Assembly (NCBI GenBank): GCA_038043285.1
Contig: JBBTCJ010000003.1
Span: 1 to 21,693, forward strand
DNA length: 21,693 bases
DNA from: JBBTCJ01 sp038043285
GTDB lineage: Bacteria; Planctomycetota; Phycisphaerae; UBA1845
Reading direction: 5' to 3'
Positions 14,460-21,693 of the stretch are shown piece by piece. Below the pieces are notes generated by a model. The model was not told the DNA's origin and did not search any database. It was given only the letters and a program-made list of their open reading frames with translations. The translations under genes and the position numbers were made by a program. How positions within the stretch are numbered: the first letter of the stretch is position 1; each line of letters begins with the position of its first letter.

Positions 14460-14528
14460 GAAGTTGTAACCTCCCTGCTTGACCCTTCGATTGGCGCGAT
14501 CCCGGCGCAACGTGGCCGTCCGTCGCTC

Positions 14529-14556
14529 TTGTGCGGGTCGGCGCGGTGATTATGAT
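14529..14556 (+). promoter_or_regulatory. Candidate promoter for the secreted FIMAH-like protein gene
   Basis: TTGTGC (14529-14534) and TATGAT (14551-14556) with a 16-bp spacer give a good sigma-70-like pair, with four and five of six matches. It lies in the 207-bp gap ahead of the gene at 14667. The predicted leader is about 100 nt and ends with an AGGAG ribosome binding site. Confidence 0.45.
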
Positions 14557-14666
14557 ACGCGGCACTCGGGCAAGGCCGCCTTTCCCGCCGATGGCGCGGT
14601 CCATGCGAAGGCTATGGCGCACTCGGAACGATCGGACACCAACGATCCCAAACAGGAGCAAGTGAA

Positions 14667-15536
14667 ATGTTTACCAACCGGCGTGTTGTGAACCTGATGC
14701 TGGCGACGACAACGGCTCTCGGCGCGGCAGCGATCGTCTCGGCTGAACCCATACGACTCGGCGCCGCCCAGGATCAGTCGCAGGCGAGCACGTTCAGTTT
14801 CAATTTCGGCGAGCTTGGCGGCGTGGCCAGCGCCACCATCTCCGACACCAATCTGGCGATTTCCGTCGATCCGAAGCTGGGCACGGCGGAGTTCGTGGAA
14901 TACAAGCAGAATATCGCCCCGCTGCTGCTTCCGGGCGGGTTCAACACCGGCGCCATCCGCGTCGAGATCGTCCCCGGTTCTTCGACCGGATTGTTCGACG
15001 GCGCGACCGGGGTGTTCACCACCAAGGAGCAATACGCGATTCACTTCGAGGGCGACTTGAGCGCCTTCGGGCTGACCTCGCCGGTGATTCTGGAGAGCGC
15101 GTCGTCGGGAACGGTGAACGTGCTTTCGGCTCTGGACGGCTCGGTTCAACTGGACTGGTCCGGCGAAGGGGAGTTGGCCAATCCGTTCGACCCGGAAACC
15201 GCCATTGCGTTCACCTATACCTGCGACGTGAACACCGCGTTCGCTCCGACGCCCGAGGTCATGGTGGACATCGCGTTAATTCCCTACGTCTCGAACCTGT
15301 CGCTGCCGCGCGGGTTTGCCAACGCGCTGCTGGCCAAGCTGGACTCGGCCTCCGCGGCCATTGCCGAGGGGCGCGAGAACCTGGCCGCCCGGAACCTCAA
15401 CGCGTTTGTCAACAAGGTCGAAGCCCGCGCCGGGCACTCGATCGACGTTGCGGACGCAGCGGTCTTGATCGACGCGGCCGAGGGCACGATTACGCTGCTG
15501 CAATCCAGCGGCGCAAAGTCGGGCGGGAAGCGCTAG
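14667..15536 (+). CDS. Secreted protein with C-terminal FIMAH-like helical domain
   Basis: The 289-residue protein begins with a clear Sec signal peptide (RR, hydrophobic core LMLATTTALGAAAI, cleavage after VSA at about residue 26). Residues 40-205 form a strand-rich domain with no family I recognise; 'GLFDGATGVFTTKEQYAIHFEGDLSAFGL' suggests a jelly-roll or immunoglobulin-like sandwich. The last 70 residues, 'FANALLAKLDSASAAIAEG...AFVNKVEARAGHSIDVADAAVLIDAAEGTI', match the FIMAH-like helical module found at the end of planctomycete and actinobacterial surface proteins. The C-terminus is short and basic, with no anchor. AGGAG 7 nt upstream supports the ATG at 14667. A promoter candidate precedes the gene and a terminator-like hairpin follows, so it is probably expressed alone. 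The function is unknown; cell-surface or extracellular location is likely. Confidence 0.78.
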   Translation: MFTNRRVVNLMLATTTALGAAAIVSAEPIRLGAAQDQSQASTFSFNFGELGGVASATISDTNLAISVDPKLGTAEFVEYKQNIAPLLLPGGFNTGAIRVEIVPGSSTGLFDGATGVFTTKEQYAIHFEGDLSAFGLTSPVILESASSGTVNVLSALDGSVQLDWSGEGELANPFDPETAIAFTYTCDVNTAFAPTPEVMVDIALIPYVSNLSLPRGFANALLAKLDSASAAIAEGRENLAARNLNAFVNKVEARAGHSIDVADAAVLIDAAEGTITLLQSSGAKSGGKR

Positions 15537-15564
15537 ACGTCGTCCGGCTCACTCGTTTCAATCC

Positions 15565-15600
15565 ACGGGGTCGTCCCAGGACGGGCGGCCCCGTTTGCTT
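15565..15600 (+). terminator. Candidate rho-independent terminator
   Basis: ACGGGG (15565-15570) pairs with CCCCGT (15589-15594). Inside, CGTC (15572-15575) pairs with GACG (15580-15583), giving a GC-rich hairpin with an internal bulge. It is followed by TTTGCTT, a weak U-tract. It begins 28 bp after the stop of the secreted-protein gene and directly abuts the start of the glycosyltransferase gene. Confidence 0.5.
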
Positions 15601-15603
15601 GCC

Positions 15604-17022
15604 ATGAGCGTTGAACATGGATCGTCGGCGTCGGACCGACTTCGCGTTGCCTACCTGGCGGCTGGGGCGGCCGGGATGTACTGCGGAAGCTGTCTGCGCG
15701 ACAACCGCGTGGCGGCCTCGTTGCTGTCGATGGGCCGCGACGTCGTCCTGATTCCGCTCTACACGCCGCTGACCACCGACGAGCGCGACGTCAGCCGGGA
15801 ACCGATCTACTACGGCGGAATCAACGTCTTTTTGCAGCAGCGGTTTCGGCTGTTCCGGGCGCTGCCCGGCTGGCTGGGTCGAGTGCTGGACACACCCGCG
15901 ATCCTTCGTCGCGTCGTGCGCTGGTCGTCGGAGGTCAAGCCCGAAGACCTCGGCGCGCTGACGGTGTCGGTGCTTCGCGGGGAGCACGGCGCGCAGCGGC
16001 GCGAGCTTCAGAAGCTCATCGACGGGTTGCGGGTAATCCGCCCGGACATCGTCCACCTTCCGAATCTACCGTTTCTCGGCGTCGCCCGAGCGATCAAGGC
16101 GGCGCTGCGCGTTCCCGTCGTCTGCACCCTCAGCGGGGAGGACATTTTCCTCGATGCTTTGCAGGAGCCGTACCGAACAACGGCGTTCGACTTGATCCGT
16201 GAAGCGGCGGCGCAGGTCGACGCGTTCGTGGCCGTCACGCGTTACTATGCCGGCCACGCGGCGGGGCATTTCTCCCTGCCGGGCGATCGCATCCACGTTG
16301 TTCCGATGGGCGTGCGCGTTGAGGATTTCGAGGGAGAGCCGATGGCTTCCAACGAACCGTTCAACATCGGCTGCCTGGCGCGAATATGCCCGGCCAAGGG
16401 GCTGCACCAACTCTGCGAAGCCGTGGTGCGCTTGAGGACGGGGCAGACGGCGCGCGGGGTGGATTCGGCGCGTGCTGACACCGGTGAATCGATGCCATTG
16501 GCCGGCACTGGCAGGCAAGCCGCTGGTGGCGCCCCGGCGCGCGACTGCCGGGTGCTGGCGGCGGGACACCTCAGCCCGGCGGATCGCCCGTATCTCGAAC
16601 GGATCAAGACCGATCTTGCCCGAGCGGGACACGCCGACGCCCTCCACTATCTGGGCGAGGTGAGCCGTGAGGAGAAAGTGCGACTGCTCCGCTCCATCCA
16701 GGTGTTGTCAGTCCCCACGGTCTATCACGAAGCCAAGGGGCTTTACGTTTTGGAAGCCCTTGCGGCCGGCGTGCCGGTCGTGCAACCGAACCACGGGTCG
16801 TTTCCGGAGTTGATCGAAGCCACGGGCGGCGGCTTGTTGTATGATCCGACCGGGAAAGACCCCGTCGGGGCGCTGGCGGAGGCGATTGCCCGCCTGATGG
16901 ATGATCCAGGCGAGCGCCGGCGTCTGGGGGAACGAGGCCGATCGGTCGTTCGCGCCCGGTTTAGCGATCGGATCATGGCCGAGGAAACCTGGCGGGTATA
17001 CGAGCGCCTGTGCCGGGCTTGA
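15604..17022 (+). CDS. GT4-family glycosyltransferase with an inserted segment
   Basis: GT4 enzymes transfer sugars from nucleotide-sugar donors with retention. The 472-residue protein has two Rossmann-like halves. The N-terminal half opens 'LRVAYLAAGAAGMYCGSCLRDNRVAASLL' and includes 'IRPDIVHLPNLPFLGVARAIK'. The C-terminal half has the domain switch 'FNIGCLARICPAKGLHQLCEAV', 'LHYLGEVSREEKVRLLRSIQVLSVPT' and the donor-binding E-x7-E motif in 'EAKGLYVLEALAAGVPVV'. Just after LCEAV, about 35 residues rich in Ala, Gly and Thr interrupt the fold; they correspond to a dispersed-repeat-like stretch at about 16495-16540. The ATG at 15604 is preferred over a TTG three codons earlier; neither has a clear ribosome binding site. 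An ABC ATPase gene begins 12 bp downstream, suggesting co-transcription with the exporter. The acceptor and sugar are unknown. Confidence 0.88.
   Translation: MSVEHGSSASDRLRVAYLAAGAAGMYCGSCLRDNRVAASLLSMGRDVVLIPLYTPLTTDERDVSREPIYYGGINVFLQQRFRLFRALPGWLGRVLDTPAILRRVVRWSSEVKPEDLGALTVSVLRGEHGAQRRELQKLIDGLRVIRPDIVHLPNLPFLGVARAIKAALRVPVVCTLSGEDIFLDALQEPYRTTAFDLIREAAAQVDAFVAVTRYYAGHAAGHFSLPGDRIHVVPMGVRVEDFEGEPMASNEPFNIGCLARICPAKGLHQLCEAVVRLRTGQTARGVDSARADTGESMPLAGTGRQAAGGAPARDCRVLAAGHLSPADRPYLERIKTDLARAGHADALHYLGEVSREEKVRLLRSIQVLSVPTVYHEAKGLYVLEALAAGVPVVQPNHGSFPELIEATGGGLLYDPTGKDPVGALAEAIARLMDDPGERRRLGERGRSVVRARFSDRIMAEETWRVYERLCRA
16495..16540 (+). repeat. Repeat-like segment read through inside the glycosyltransferase
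   Basis: The stretch around GGCACTGGCAGGCAAGCC (16504-16521) and CGCTGGTGGC (16521-16530) resembles the dispersed CACTGGC...GCCAGTG palindrome known from planctomycete intergenic DNA (from memory, with one arm degenerate). It encodes GTGRQAAGGAP inside the protein, where homologues have a short loop. Confidence 0.4.
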
Positions 17023-17034
17023 GGTGTCATTACC

Positions 17035-17742
17035 TTGGCATCACCGAACAGCAATCCAAGCGGCGATCATGGGGGTCTGGACGCGACGAGGATCGGCAAA
17101 GGGTTCCCGACCCGCGCCGGCGAATTGGTGATTCTGCGCGACGTGGACCTTTCGCTCTCGCGGGGGGAATCCGCCGCGATCATGGGTCCGTCGGGTTCCG
17201 GAAAGAGCACGCTGCTGAACATCTTGGGTACCCTCGAACCGCCCACGTCGGGACAACTGCGCATCCAGGGCGTGGATCCGTTTCAACTGTCGCCCAACGA
17301 CCTCGCCCGATTCCGCAATCGTCGAATCGGATTCGTATTTCAGGACCATCACTTGCTGCCGCAGTGTACGGTGCTGGAGAACGTTCTCATCCCGGCGCTG
17401 GCGGACAAGGCCAACGGCGACCGACTCCATCGCGGGCGGGAGCTTCTCCGTCGCGTGGGGTTGTCGGCGCGCTTCGATCATCGACCGGCGGAGCTTTCCG
17501 GCGGCGAGCGCCAGCGAACCGCCCTCGCCCGGGCGCTGATCAACGAACCCTCGGTGCTGCTGGCGGACGAACCCACCGGCAACCTCGATCGAACGACGGC
17601 CGACGTCGTAGCCGACCTGCTGCTGGAGATTCACCGCGAGATGCGAACGATCCTCGTCGTGGTCACGCACAGCGAGCGGTTGGCCGCCCGCTTCAATCAC
17701 CGCCGGGAACTCCTCGGCGGGGCATTGGAGGCGCGATCGTGA
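17035..17742 (+). CDS. LolD/MacB-type ABC transporter ATP-binding protein
   Basis: This is the ATPase partner of an FtsX-type permease, of the class that exports or extracts lipoproteins, peptides or lipids rather than importing solutes. The 235-residue protein has Walker A GPSGSGKST (about 50-58), Q-loop 'GFVFQDHHLLPQCTVLENVLIPAL', signature LSGGERQRTALARAL, Walker B 'VLLADEPTGNLD' and the H-loop VVVTHS. The LADEPTGNLD string is diagnostic of the LolD/MacB/FtsE group. No ATG fits; the TTG at 17035 follows GAGGTG at 17021-17026 with 8-nt spacing, so TTG is my choice, with some uncertainty over the first 15 residues. It begins 12 bp after the glycosyltransferase stop. The permease gene starts 38 bp after its end. 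Confidence 0.94.
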   Translation: MASPNSNPSGDHGGLDATRIGKGFPTRAGELVILRDVDLSLSRGESAAIMGPSGSGKSTLLNILGTLEPPTSGQLRIQGVDPFQLSPNDLARFRNRRIGFVFQDHHLLPQCTVLENVLIPALADKANGDRLHRGRELLRRVGLSARFDHRPAELSGGERQRTALARALINEPSVLLADEPTGNLDRTTADVVADLLLEIHREMRTILVVVTHSERLAARFNHRRELLGGALEARS

Positions 17743-17779
17743 GGGAGCGGGTTGTTTTGCGACCATCAGACGAACCGCG

Positions 17780-20700
17780 ATGCACCACGAGAATTACGCC
17801 GTGCGGCCAAGCAGGCTACTGATTCGATCACTGACCTACCATGCACGGACGAACGTCGCCGTCGTGCTGGGCGCTGCCGTCGGGACGTCGGCCCTGCTGG
17901 GGGCGATGATCGTCGGTGACTCGATGCGCGAAAGTCTCCGCCGCGCCGCCCTCGATCGGTTGGGTCGCGTCGATGCCGCACTTGTTGCTCAGCGATTCTT
18001 CCGCGAGGCGCTGAGCGAAACACTGACCAGCGAGCTTGCCGGCGCGGACAAGCGCTTGCAGGTTGTCCCCGCGATCTTTCTCGACGCCGGGGGGGCGCAT
18101 GCCGAGACCGGCGCTCGAGCCGAGGGCGTCAGCCTGCTGGGCGTGGATCAACGGTTCTGGCGCCTGAACCACGACGGATCGGCCCCGCGTGGCGCATTCG
18201 CGGCCGCGGCGGAGGATCGGACGATCATTCTCAATGAACCGCTCGCGACTGAGCTCCGCGCCAAGGTCGGCGACGACGTCCTCATTCGCACCGGTAAGCC
18301 CAGCGCGATCTCGACGGAGACGCTTCTGGGTCGTCGCGACGAAACGACGGTGACGCTCCGGGTCACGGTGGCCGGCATCGTGCCGGCGGAGGGGCTTGCC
18401 GCCTTCAGCGTCCATCCGCGGCAGACTCTTTCAAAGAACGCCTTCGTTCCGCTGAAAACGCTGCAACGCGCGATCCAGCAACCGGAGCGCGTCAATGGCC
18501 TTCTGGTCGGACCGATTCCGATCGAGGTTGACGAAGAAGGTCGGTCCACCCCCTCACCCTACCCTCTCCCCCAAGGGGGAGAGGGGTTGCTTGGCGCGAG
18601 CCTGCGCCGACGCATGACGCTTGCCGATCTGGGTTTGTCGTTGCGCCGCAACGAAGCCCTGGGCTACGTCGCCCTGGAAGCCGAAAGCATGTTGATCGAT
18701 CCCGTGGTCGAGGAGGCGGCGATGGTCGCGGCTGCGGAGGTCGGCGCGACGGCGTCGGGCGTCCTGACGCATCTTGCGAACACGATCTCGGTCACGTCCG
18801 CGGGCGGGTCGTCTGCGCCGCAAGGCGCGGCGTCGCGCACCGTGATCCCCTACTCCACGATCGCCGCGGTGGGCGAAACGCTCGCCGTCGAACTGCCGCT
18901 GTCCGCCGGTCACGCGCCGCGGACCGATGACGAGATGGCCTTGAATGAGTGGGCCGCTGCCGATTTGAACGCCAAGCTCGGTGACACGATCTCGATCAAT
19001 TTCTACGTCAGCGGTCCGATGGGCCGCATCGAAACGCGCGAAGCCGTGTTCCGCCTCGGCGGGATCGTCGCCTTGTCCGGTTGGGCCGCCGATCCCGGTT
19101 TGATCCCCGAATACAAGGGCGTCACTGACGCCAAGACCCTAGCCGACTGGAACCCGCCCTTTCCCTTCGACCTCGCCCGCATCCGCGATCAGGACGAGAA
19201 GTATTGGGACACGAATCGCACCACGCCGAAGGCCTTCCTCGCCTTGGCCGCCGGCCAACGTCTATGGGTTCAGGATGAAAGCCGGTTCGGTAGATTGACG
19301 TCCATTCGCTTCCGCCTGAATGAGTCATCGACAAGCGACCGGCCCGCAGCCGGTACGCCGACCATCGACGCGCTGGAGCGCGCTCTACTGACTCGCCTCG
19401 ACCCGGCCAAGCTCGGCCTGGCCTTTGATCCGTTGCGGCGGCGTGCCCTGGCCGCGAGCCAGGGGGCTACCGATTTCGCCGGACTGTTCCTCGGCTTTAG
19501 TTTCTTCCTCATCGTTTCGGCCGCGATGCTGGTAGCCTTGATGTTCCGCCTGAGCATTGAGCGCCGCAGCTTCGAGGTGGGGTTGTTGCTGGCGGTCGGA
19601 CATACGCCCATCCGCGTGAGCCGCCGACTGGTGACCGAAGGATTGCTGCTGGCGATCGTCGGCGGCTGCATCGGGGCGGCCGGGGCGGTCGGTTACGCCT
19701 GGCTCATGCTCGCGGGACTTCGCTCCTGGTGGGCGGAAGCGGTGCAGGCGCCGTTCCTAAGACTGTTCGTAAACCCTTCCACCATCCTCGTGGGCGTGGC
19801 GGCCGGCGTGATCTTGGCCGGCGGCGCAGCAGCCTGGTCCGTTCGCGGATTGTCGCGCCGACCTCCTCGCGCTCTGCTTCAGGGGAACGTTTTGGTACAG
19901 GAGTTCGGCCCGCGGCGCGCCGGCCGTTGGATCGGCTCGTCGATTGTGTTGTTGCTTGTTGCCGCGGCAACGGCCGCGGCATCGGTGGCCTATGGATCGC
20001 CGTCCCCGGTCGTTGCGTTTTTCATCGCGGGTGTGTTGACGCTGCTCGCGTGCCTGGCGGGCTTCTCGGCCTGGTGTCGCCGCGACACGGCCGCGACGAT
20101 TCGTCATCCCGGCTTCACGGCCATGCTCCGCCTGGCGGCTCGAAACATTCCCCGGCATCTGGGGCGAAGTCGCCTGACTGTCGCCCTGATCGCTTCCGCG
20201 ACCTTCCTGATCGTGGCCCTGTCGGCCTTCCGACTCGACGCCCGCGACGCGGCAGGTGATCGCAACTCGCCGACGGGGGGCTTTCGACTTTTTGCGCAGT
20301 CGGCGGCGCCGCTACCCTATGATCTCAACGCGCCGGCTGGGCGCGATGCGCTCAATCTTTCCACGTCGCTTCCTGACGCCTCCCAAGGCTTGCACGTCGC
20401 CGCATTTCGCCTCCGTCCGGGCGGAGAATCAAGCTGTCGCAATCTTTACGCTCCGACCAGACCGCGCGTTCTCGGCGTCGATGATGCTTTCATCGACCGC
20501 GGTGGATTTCCGTTCTCATCCTCGATAGCCACCACGCCCGCCGATCAGGAGAATCCCTGGCGGCTTCTTCGCATGGCGTTCGACGACGGGGCGATTCCCG
20601 CCGTCGCCGACGAAGCCGCCGTTCGATGGCAGATGCACCTCGGGCTTGGTCAGGATTTGGCGGTGCAAGACGATCGGGGCCGTGAAGTTCGCCTCCGCTT

Positions 20701-21307
20701 CGTCGCCCTGTTGAAGGGCAGTGCGTTGCAGGACGAAATTCTGGTGGCCGACCGCCACTTCACGCGATTGTTCCCCGGCATCGACGGCCATGGATTCTTC
20801 TTGATGGAATGCCCGGAGGCCCTCGCGGCGTCGGTGACGGCCGAACTGGAGTCCCGCCTCGCGGTCTTCGGGTTCGACGTTGCCTCGCTTAGGGACCGCC
20901 TTGCCGCATATCAGGCCGTTCAGAATACCTACCTCTCGACGTTCCAGGCGTTGGGGGGGCTGGGGTTGATTCTGGGGACGATTGGTCTGGCGGCGGTTCT
21001 GTTGAGGAACGTGTGGGAGCGTCGCCGCGAAATCGCCTTGCTGCGGGCAACCGGATACTCGCTTTTCTTGCTGGGGGGCTTGATTGTGGCGGAGAACTTT
21101 TTCCTGGTGTTGGTGGGCGCGTTCGCGGGTCTGTTGGCGGCCGGCGTAGCCGTCGGGCCGGCGATCGCCGCCGATCCCGCCGCGATTCCCTGCCGGTCGC
21201 TGGTGGTCACCTTGGCGCCGATTCTCTTCACGGCGCTGGGGACGTGCATTCTGGGCGCCGCAACCGGGCTTCGCGCGCCGCTGCTTCGCGCGCTGCAATC
21301 GGAGTAG
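17780..21307 (+). CDS. Large FtsX-like ABC transporter permease
   Basis: The 1175-residue protein carries two FtsX/MacB permease units. An N-terminal helix (about 28-48) is followed by a large periplasmic domain of about 500 residues. A membrane block around 565-700 contains 'MFRLSIERRSFEVGLLLAVGHTPIRVSRRLVTEGLLLAIVGG'. More helices (about 715-785) follow, then a second helix plus periplasmic domain (about 815-1040). A last membrane block has 'VWERRREIALLRATGYSLFLLGGLIVAENFFLVLVG'. The two ERR-x-E-x-x-LLxAxG motifs are the hallmark of the family. This permease is about twice the size of LolC or MacB units. Residues 255-268 (TPSPYPLPQGGEGL) derive from a palindromic repeat. The start at 17780 lacks a ribosome binding site, and a GTG seven codons later is possible. 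With the upstream ATPase it probably forms a complete exporter; the cargo is unknown. Confidence 0.9.
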   Translation: MHHENYAVRPSRLLIRSLTYHARTNVAVVLGAAVGTSALLGAMIVGDSMRESLRRAALDRLGRVDAALVAQRFFREALSETLTSELAGADKRLQVVPAIFLDAGGAHAETGARAEGVSLLGVDQRFWRLNHDGSAPRGAFAAAAEDRTIILNEPLATELRAKVGDDVLIRTGKPSAISTETLLGRRDETTVTLRVTVAGIVPAEGLAAFSVHPRQTLSKNAFVPLKTLQRAIQQPERVNGLLVGPIPIEVDEEGRSTPSPYPLPQGGEGLLGASLRRRMTLADLGLSLRRNEALGYVALEAESMLIDPVVEEAAMVAAAEVGATASGVLTHLANTISVTSAGGSSAPQGAASRTVIPYSTIAAVGETLAVELPLSAGHAPRTDDEMALNEWAAADLNAKLGDTISINFYVSGPMGRIETREAVFRLGGIVALSGWAADPGLIPEYKGVTDAKTLADWNPPFPFDLARIRDQDEKYWDTNRTTPKAFLALAAGQRLWVQDESRFGRLTSIRFRLNESSTSDRPAAGTPTIDALERALLTRLDPAKLGLAFDPLRRRALAASQGATDFAGLFLGFSFFLIVSAAMLVALMFRLSIERRSFEVGLLLAVGHTPIRVSRRLVTEGLLLAIVGGCIGAAGAVGYAWLMLAGLRSWWAEAVQAPFLRLFVNPSTILVGVAAGVILAGGAAAWSVRGLSRRPPRALLQGNVLVQEFGPRRAGRWIGSSIVLLLVAAATAAASVAYGSPSPVVAFFIAGVLTLLACLAGFSAWCRRDTAATIRHPGFTAMLRLAARNIPRHLGRSRLTVALIASATFLIVALSAFRLDARDAAGDRNSPTGGFRLFAQSAAPLPYDLNAPAGRDALNLSTSLPDASQGLHVAAFRLRPGGESSCRNLYAPTRPRVLGVDDAFIDRGGFPFSSSIATTPADQENPWRLLRMAFDDGAIPAVADEAAVRWQMHLGLGQDLAVQDDRGREVRLRFVALLKGSALQDEILVADRHFTRLFPGIDGHGFFLMECPEALAASVTAELESRLAVFGFDVASLRDRLAAYQAVQNTYLSTFQALGGLGLILGTIGLAAVLLRNVWERRREIALLRATGYSLFLLGGLIVAENFFLVLVGAFAGLLAAGVAVGPAIAADPAAIPCRSLVVTLAPILFTALGTCILGAATGLRAPLLRALQSE
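18546..18592 (+). repeat. Palindromic repeat read through in-frame inside the permease
   Basis: An 11-bp perfect inverted repeat, CCCTCTCCCCC at 18562-18572 and GGGGGAGAGGG at 18575-18585, is flanked by CCCTCACCCT. This is the well-known style of intergenic CCCTCTCCC...GGGAGAGGG elements. Here it lies within the permease gene and keeps the frame, adding a Pro/Gly-rich loop to the first periplasmic domain. Confidence 0.75.
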
Positions 21308-21336
21308 AGGCGCGAGGCACGTCTGCCGCCGACTGG

Positions 21337-21364
21337 TTGAAGTCCTGGAGGGTGCGGGTAGAGT
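21337..21364 (+). promoter_or_regulatory. Candidate promoter of the tRNA-Sec gene
   Basis: TTGAAG (21337-21342) and TAGAGT (21359-21364) stand 16 bp apart, each matching four of six consensus sigma-70 positions. Transcription would start near 21371, about 11 nt before the mature tRNA 5' end, as expected for a tRNA with its own promoter. It lies in the 74-bp gap after the permease stop. Confidence 0.45.
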
Positions 21365-21381
21365 CGCCGCCAACGCCAACG

Positions 21382-21477
21382 GGGGGTGTCCGGACGCCTG
21401 GTGGGTCCCGCGGCCTTCAAAGCCGTCGAAGGGTCGTTAACGCGGCTCTTGGTGGGTTCGATTCCCATCCACTCCCG
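21382..21477 (+). tRNA. selC: Selenocysteine tRNA, anticodon UCA
   Basis: This 96-nt tRNA reads UGA for selenocysteine. The acceptor GGGGGTG (21382-21388) pairs with CACTCCC (21470-21476), followed by discriminator G at 21477; CCA is not encoded. The D arm (21392-21408) has a long stem of up to six pairs with a small TGGT loop, a Sec-specific trait. The anticodon stem GCGGC/GCCGT encloses the loop CTTCAAA (21415-21421), so the anticodon is TCA at 21417-21419, the same loop as in E. coli selC. The variable arm is long (21430-21449, about seven pairs). The T arm has loop TTCGATT (21457-21463) with up to six pairs, giving the 13 stacked pairs typical of tRNA-Sec. The long variable arm excludes a tryptophan UCA tRNA. 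It was folded by hand; the exact 5' end may shift by a base. Confidence 0.88.
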
Positions 21478-21693
21478 TATCAGTGCCAGAAGATGACACC
21501 CACCGACGGGAGCCTCGTGGTCCGGGCATCTTGCCGGCCCTAAGCGGAGTGGGCATTCCCCGCCTGGATTGGGGCGCGGGCATTCCGCGGCCCATAAAGC
21601 ACCACTGTCAGATGGCTTCGTTTGGTTTTTTTGCAGGCGGCATCCTGTGTCCCACGTTCAAGGCGAGGGCCGTCAGCGGCCCTGCCGAACATT
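21478..21693. other. Non-coding, repeat-like DNA downstream of tRNA-Sec
   Basis: I see no gene in these 216 bp. An imperfect hairpin, CCGGGCATCTTGCCGG, begins at 21522. GGGCATTCC occurs twice (21551-21559 and 21578-21586). A T-run lies near 21625-21635. A 16-codon open frame at 21494 translates as a string ending GSLVVRASCRP; I associate this with over-called short ORFs on dispersed planctomycete repeats, so I do not call it a gene. Confidence 0.5.

Noticed and set aside
13866..14510. 214-codon minus-strand open frame across the DUF971 gene
   Set aside because: It is antisense to a well-supported DUF971 gene and shows no family features.
21341..21389. Alternative tRNA 5' end at GGAGGGTG (about 21347)
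   Set aside because: It pairs poorly with CACTCCC and would make the D region far too long; GGGGGTG at 21382 pairs fully.
21013..21543. Open frame of 176 codons overlapping the permease end and tRNA-Sec
   Set aside because: It is out of frame with the permease, runs through the tRNA, and has no recognisable domain.
1..21693. CRISPR arrays, insertion sequences, phage or toxin-antitoxin genes
   Set aside because: I read both strands for regularly spaced repeats, transposase motifs and paired small genes and saw none; the genes are core or lineage-typical functions.

Overview
The window is GC-rich, densely coding bacterial chromosome. I see no phage, plasmid, CRISPR or insertion-sequence genes. 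The best taxonomic guess is a planctomycete-type bacterium, perhaps close to Phycisphaerae. The clues are small membrane proteins opening with a 'CPxCGY/F-L' zinc ribbon, a secreted protein ending in a FIMAH-like helical domain, many GTG starts with modest Shine-Dalgarno sites, and GC-rich palindromic repeats that run into reading frames. This is inference from family resemblance; there is no rRNA gene to settle it.

Left part (1-11000, all on the minus strand). In the direction of transcription the order is a degenerate GH10-like protein, a ComEA-type helix-hairpin-helix protein, an FHA protein, dnaA, dnaN, dciA (DUF721), gyrB, two tandem zinc-ribbon/membrane proteins, and the front of an ABC-F ATPase. 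The dnaA-dnaN-dciA-gyrB block is the classic bacterial origin neighbourhood, with dciA in the place often held by recF-linked genes. The 303-bp dnaA-dnaN gap is the best oriC candidate. It has no canonical TTATCCACA boxes but holds five TGTGA/TCACA motifs within 88 bp. This fits a DnaA whose domain IV lacks the usual RDHTT recognition residues. The ABC-F gene has an in-frame TGA inside its LSGGQ signature.

Middle (11191-15600). A MalK/UgpC-type sugar-import ATPase diverges from the GH10-like gene. It is followed by recO and a GNAT acetyltransferase (minus strand), then a DUF971 protein and a secreted FIMAH-like protein (plus strand), the last with a promoter candidate and a terminator-like hairpin.

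Right part (15604-21693, plus strand). A GT4 glycosyltransferase, a LolD/MacB-type ABC ATPase and a very large FtsX-like permease lie close together, and the last two probably form one exporter. Immediately downstream is a well-formed selenocysteine tRNA (anticodon UCA, long variable arm) with its own promoter-like sequence, so the organism probably makes selenoproteins. The end of the window is repeat-like non-coding DNA.

Most worth following up: the divergent DnaA with its unusual origin, tRNA-Sec beside an FtsX exporter, the TGA in ABC-F, the GH10 homologue lacking both catalytic glutamates, and palindromic repeats read through as protein inserts.
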